64,000 nucleotides of DNA from NCBI RefSeq assembly GCF_009647655.1, contig NZ_WJFD01000002.1:682001-746000 (forward strand). The letters are read 5' to 3'. Source of the stretch: Chitinophaga sp. SYP-B3965 (GTDB taxonomy: Bacteria > Bacteroidota > Bacteroidia > Chitinophagales > Chitinophagaceae). A program made the translations under genes and the position numbers. The notes under the pieces are model-generated. The model saw only the letters and a list, made by a program, of their open reading frames with translations. It was not told the DNA's origin and did no database searches. Of this stretch, positions 62,673 to 64,000 are shown in pieces. Numbering within the stretch: the first letter of the stretch is position 1; each line of letters begins with the position of its first letter.

Positions 62673-63005
62673 ATGAAGAAATTATCTAAAGATTTTTCTT
62701 TTAACTATCAAATTAATAATACTATTTATATTATCTACGGCAGTTACTTTTCTGAACCTGATGCTGATTGGATTAATAAAGACGCAGTTCAGGATATGTT
62801 CAAAGTGAAATTTAGAGTACAGGGTAGCGATCTTCCGGAAATATTCACAGACCTTAACCCGGTATATATTCGGGAAGTGGATAACATTTGGTTTACAGGC
62901 AACATTGTTAACCAGCGCTTTGATCCTATTAGGAATTCATTTCTTGATGATCTAAAGGATGTTATTATTGAGAGGTATAAGGCAGATGAAAAGAAGGTAA
63001 AATAA
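62673..63005 (+). CDS. Hypothetical 110-residue protein (AT-rich block, gene 1)
   Basis: A 110-residue acidic, aromatic-rich protein with no signal peptide or membrane helix. It starts MKKLSKDFSFNYQINNTIYIIYGSYF, then alternates strands and a final helix (FLDDLKDVIIERYKADEKK). Not recognised. It is much richer in A+T than the preceding genes, which suggests recent acquisition. Gene 2 starts 8 bases after its stop; the opening pattern L-x-K-x-x-SF is shared by both proteins and may reflect weak homology. Confidence 0.65.
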   Translation: MKKLSKDFSFNYQINNTIYIIYGSYFSEPDADWINKDAVQDMFKVKFRVQGSDLPEIFTDLNPVYIREVDNIWFTGNIVNQRFDPIRNSFLDDLKDVIIERYKADEKKVK

Positions 63006-63013
63006 TTCTTGTT

Positions 63014-63364
63014 ATGGAGCATTTACAAAAAACTTATTCTTTTTCCGTTTCGGATAATTTTAATAGCATTAAATTTTCTGGAACAATTGAAAATGCTGTT
63101 CCTGAGACGGTGATTAAAGGATATGAAAATTACTTGGTATTTATTGTATCGTTCATAACTGATCAATTTATAGAATCTGCTCCCTTGAAACGATCGAATA
63201 ATTTGATGTTTTTGGTTGGCTCGGGTGAAGATTTAAAGCTGGGTACCATTATCAACGATAGTTTCAACGAATTAGATGAAGAGAATCTATTAGTTCGTGG
63301 TATAAAAGCTAAGTTATTGGAGATTATTTTGATATCACCCAGCACTGGACATTTATCCAATTAA
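63014..63364 (+). CDS. Hypothetical 116-residue protein (AT-rich block, gene 2)
   Basis: A 116-residue soluble protein, not recognised. It begins MEHLQKTYSFSVSDNFNSIKFSGTIE, similar in shape to the start of gene 1, and continues with a hydrophobic helix (YLVFIVSFITDQFI) and further strands. AT-rich like its neighbours. The 108 bases that follow contain an imperfect stem (GGCGG-GTT 63376-63383 with AACCGCC 63398-63404) without a T-run. Confidence 0.65.
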   Translation: MEHLQKTYSFSVSDNFNSIKFSGTIENAVPETVIKGYENYLVFIVSFITDQFIESAPLKRSNNLMFLVGSGEDLKLGTIINDSFNELDEENLLVRGIKAKLLEIILISPSTGHLSN

Positions 63365-63472
63365 CTTTTGTATCAGGCGGGTTCGTTGAAAAAAATTAAC
63401 CGCCTTGAAGGTAAAGTTTCCACCGGTTTCTGTTTTATTATTTTTTGCAAAAAGAGATAGTGACTTATTACC

Positions 63473-64000
63473 ATGCTTAATCTTGACCAAAAACCCTTTA
63501 ACTGGCTCCCTTTCCGAAAGGGAGATTTACTAGATTTGACAGCAGAGTATCTTATTTCTTTACTGAAAAATTTGGACCTACAATATGGAATAATATCAGG
63601 CATGGCTGAAGAAATCACTGAAAATTTAAGTACAATCGAATTGCTAGATTATCCTCCAGGGTTTTTCCAAAGAATCGATCAGTTTATAGATAATTATTCA
63701 AGGCTAGTGAAAAGCATAAAACTATCACTTGGCGATAATGTCGGTAGAGCAAAAAGCCGGCATACTATCCTATCCTACTTATCATATACTCCAAATTCCA
63801 CCCTGCAGAATGCAGTTATTCACAGTGTCCGAAATACAGCTCAGCATTTTGAAGAAAGATTGCAGGATCATTATGGTACAATTAATTCATTTGCTGAAAT
63901 TCAGTATAAAGGAATGTATCCTGCCTGGACATTAAAATTTGGAAATGGCGGGTATACAGCAAGCGGTGGATATGATAAAGTATTAAAAGAAGACTTCAGT
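63473..64000 (+). CDS. Hypothetical protein with HEPN-like motif, 3' end outside window (AT-rich block, gene 3)
   Basis: From ATG 63473 the frame is open for 176 codons to the window edge with no stop. The N-terminal about 135 residues look helical (DLTAEYLISLLKNL, FFQRIDQFIDNYSRLVKSI), and residues 123-128 read RNTAQH inside HSVRNTAQHFEERL, matching the R-N-x-x-x-H pattern of HEPN nuclease domains. After residue 140 the sequence turns beta- and Gly-rich (FAEIQYKGMYPAWTLKFGNGGYTASGGYD). No family is recognised; the HEPN suggestion rests on the motif alone. Confidence 0.65.
   Translation, partial: MLNLDQKPFNWLPFRKGDLLDLTAEYLISLLKNLDLQYGIISGMAEEITENLSTIELLDYPPGFFQRIDQFIDNYSRLVKSIKLSLGDNVGRAKSRHTILSYLSYTPNSTLQNAVIHSVRNTAQHFEERLQDHYGTINSFAEIQYKGMYPAWTLKFGNGGYTASGGYDKVLKEDFS

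Noticed and set aside
1-64000. tRNA, rRNA, prophage or insertion-sequence content
   Set aside because: No cloverleaf-like sequence, transposase, integrase or terminal inverted repeats were recognised by reading.

Overview
The window is chromosomal DNA of a Bacteroidota bacterium, most likely a Chitinophaga-like member of the Chitinophagaceae. The evidence is: repeated Bacteroidota-type promoter elements (TTG, about 19 bases, then TAnnTTTG), little sign of Shine-Dalgarno sequences, a gliding-motility gene (gldC), a fused isobutyryl-CoA mutase (icmF), a bacterial GH3 protein, and the envelope order nadK / DUF6089-type barrel / uppS / bamA / skp / skp. Composition is moderate (mid-40s to 50 % G+C by eye) except for a few clearly AT-rich patches. 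The taxonomic call is an inference from gene content.

Layout. 1-5.1 kb: murA (5' end outside the window), gmk, a CNNM/CBS membrane protein, a 620-base gap with a candidate small RNA, tatC and rpiB. 5.2-13.4 kb: M28 peptidase, TPR protein, UvrD/PcrA helicase, recX, an omega-amidase-type nitrilase and a GT39-like membrane glycosyltransferase. 13.5-15.3 kb (minus): thiL and an inositol-monophosphatase-family gene. 15.4-17.6 kb: GH3 protein and LysE-family exporter. 17.7-22.8 kb (minus): 2-oxoacid:ferredoxin oxidoreductase beta subunit, AhpD-like protein, periplasmic amidase, long acyl-CoA dehydrogenase. 23-29 kb: alpha/beta hydrolase plus GT2, a stand-alone terpene cyclase (minus), an orphan oligopeptide-type ABC permease, a lipoprotein and a GT4-like glycosyltransferase. 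29-33.6 kb: gldC-yqeY-cvpA, hydrolase, CBS protein, a POTRA-barrel protein. 33.6-40.2 kb: envelope cluster nadK, barrel, uppS, bamA, two Skp-like chaperones. 40.7-43.3 kb: rpmH-rnpA-yidD and a C-terminal processing protease. 43.3-49.9 kb: a broken small gene, a phosphodiesterase-fold lipoprotein, a Tat-exported Gfo/Idh/MocA oxidoreductase with a DUF1080 lipoprotein, sodA, a PAS-LuxR regulator and an SPFH protein. 50-52.8 kb (minus): ligA-tadA-small ORF. 52.9-62.5 kb: YtcJ-like amidohydrolase, degenerate-Nudix regulator, icmF, a membrane-anchored MutS relative and a radical SAM protein. 62.6-64 kb: an AT-rich block of three unrecognised genes, the last running off the window.

Most genes are housekeeping. 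The envelope genes form a coherent assembly route: UppS makes the lipid carrier, the Skp-like chaperones escort outer-membrane proteins, and BamA inserts them. tatC and the twin-arginine signal on the Gfo/Idh/MocA protein fit together. The most unusual items are the AT-rich block at the right edge (third protein has a HEPN-like RNxxxH motif), a family of 19-base repeats behind gene 3' ends, RnpA coding sequence lying upstream of its first ATG, a small gene interrupted by an amber codon, a free-standing class I terpene cyclase with all catalytic motifs, and a candidate roughly 170-nt small RNA upstream of tatC.
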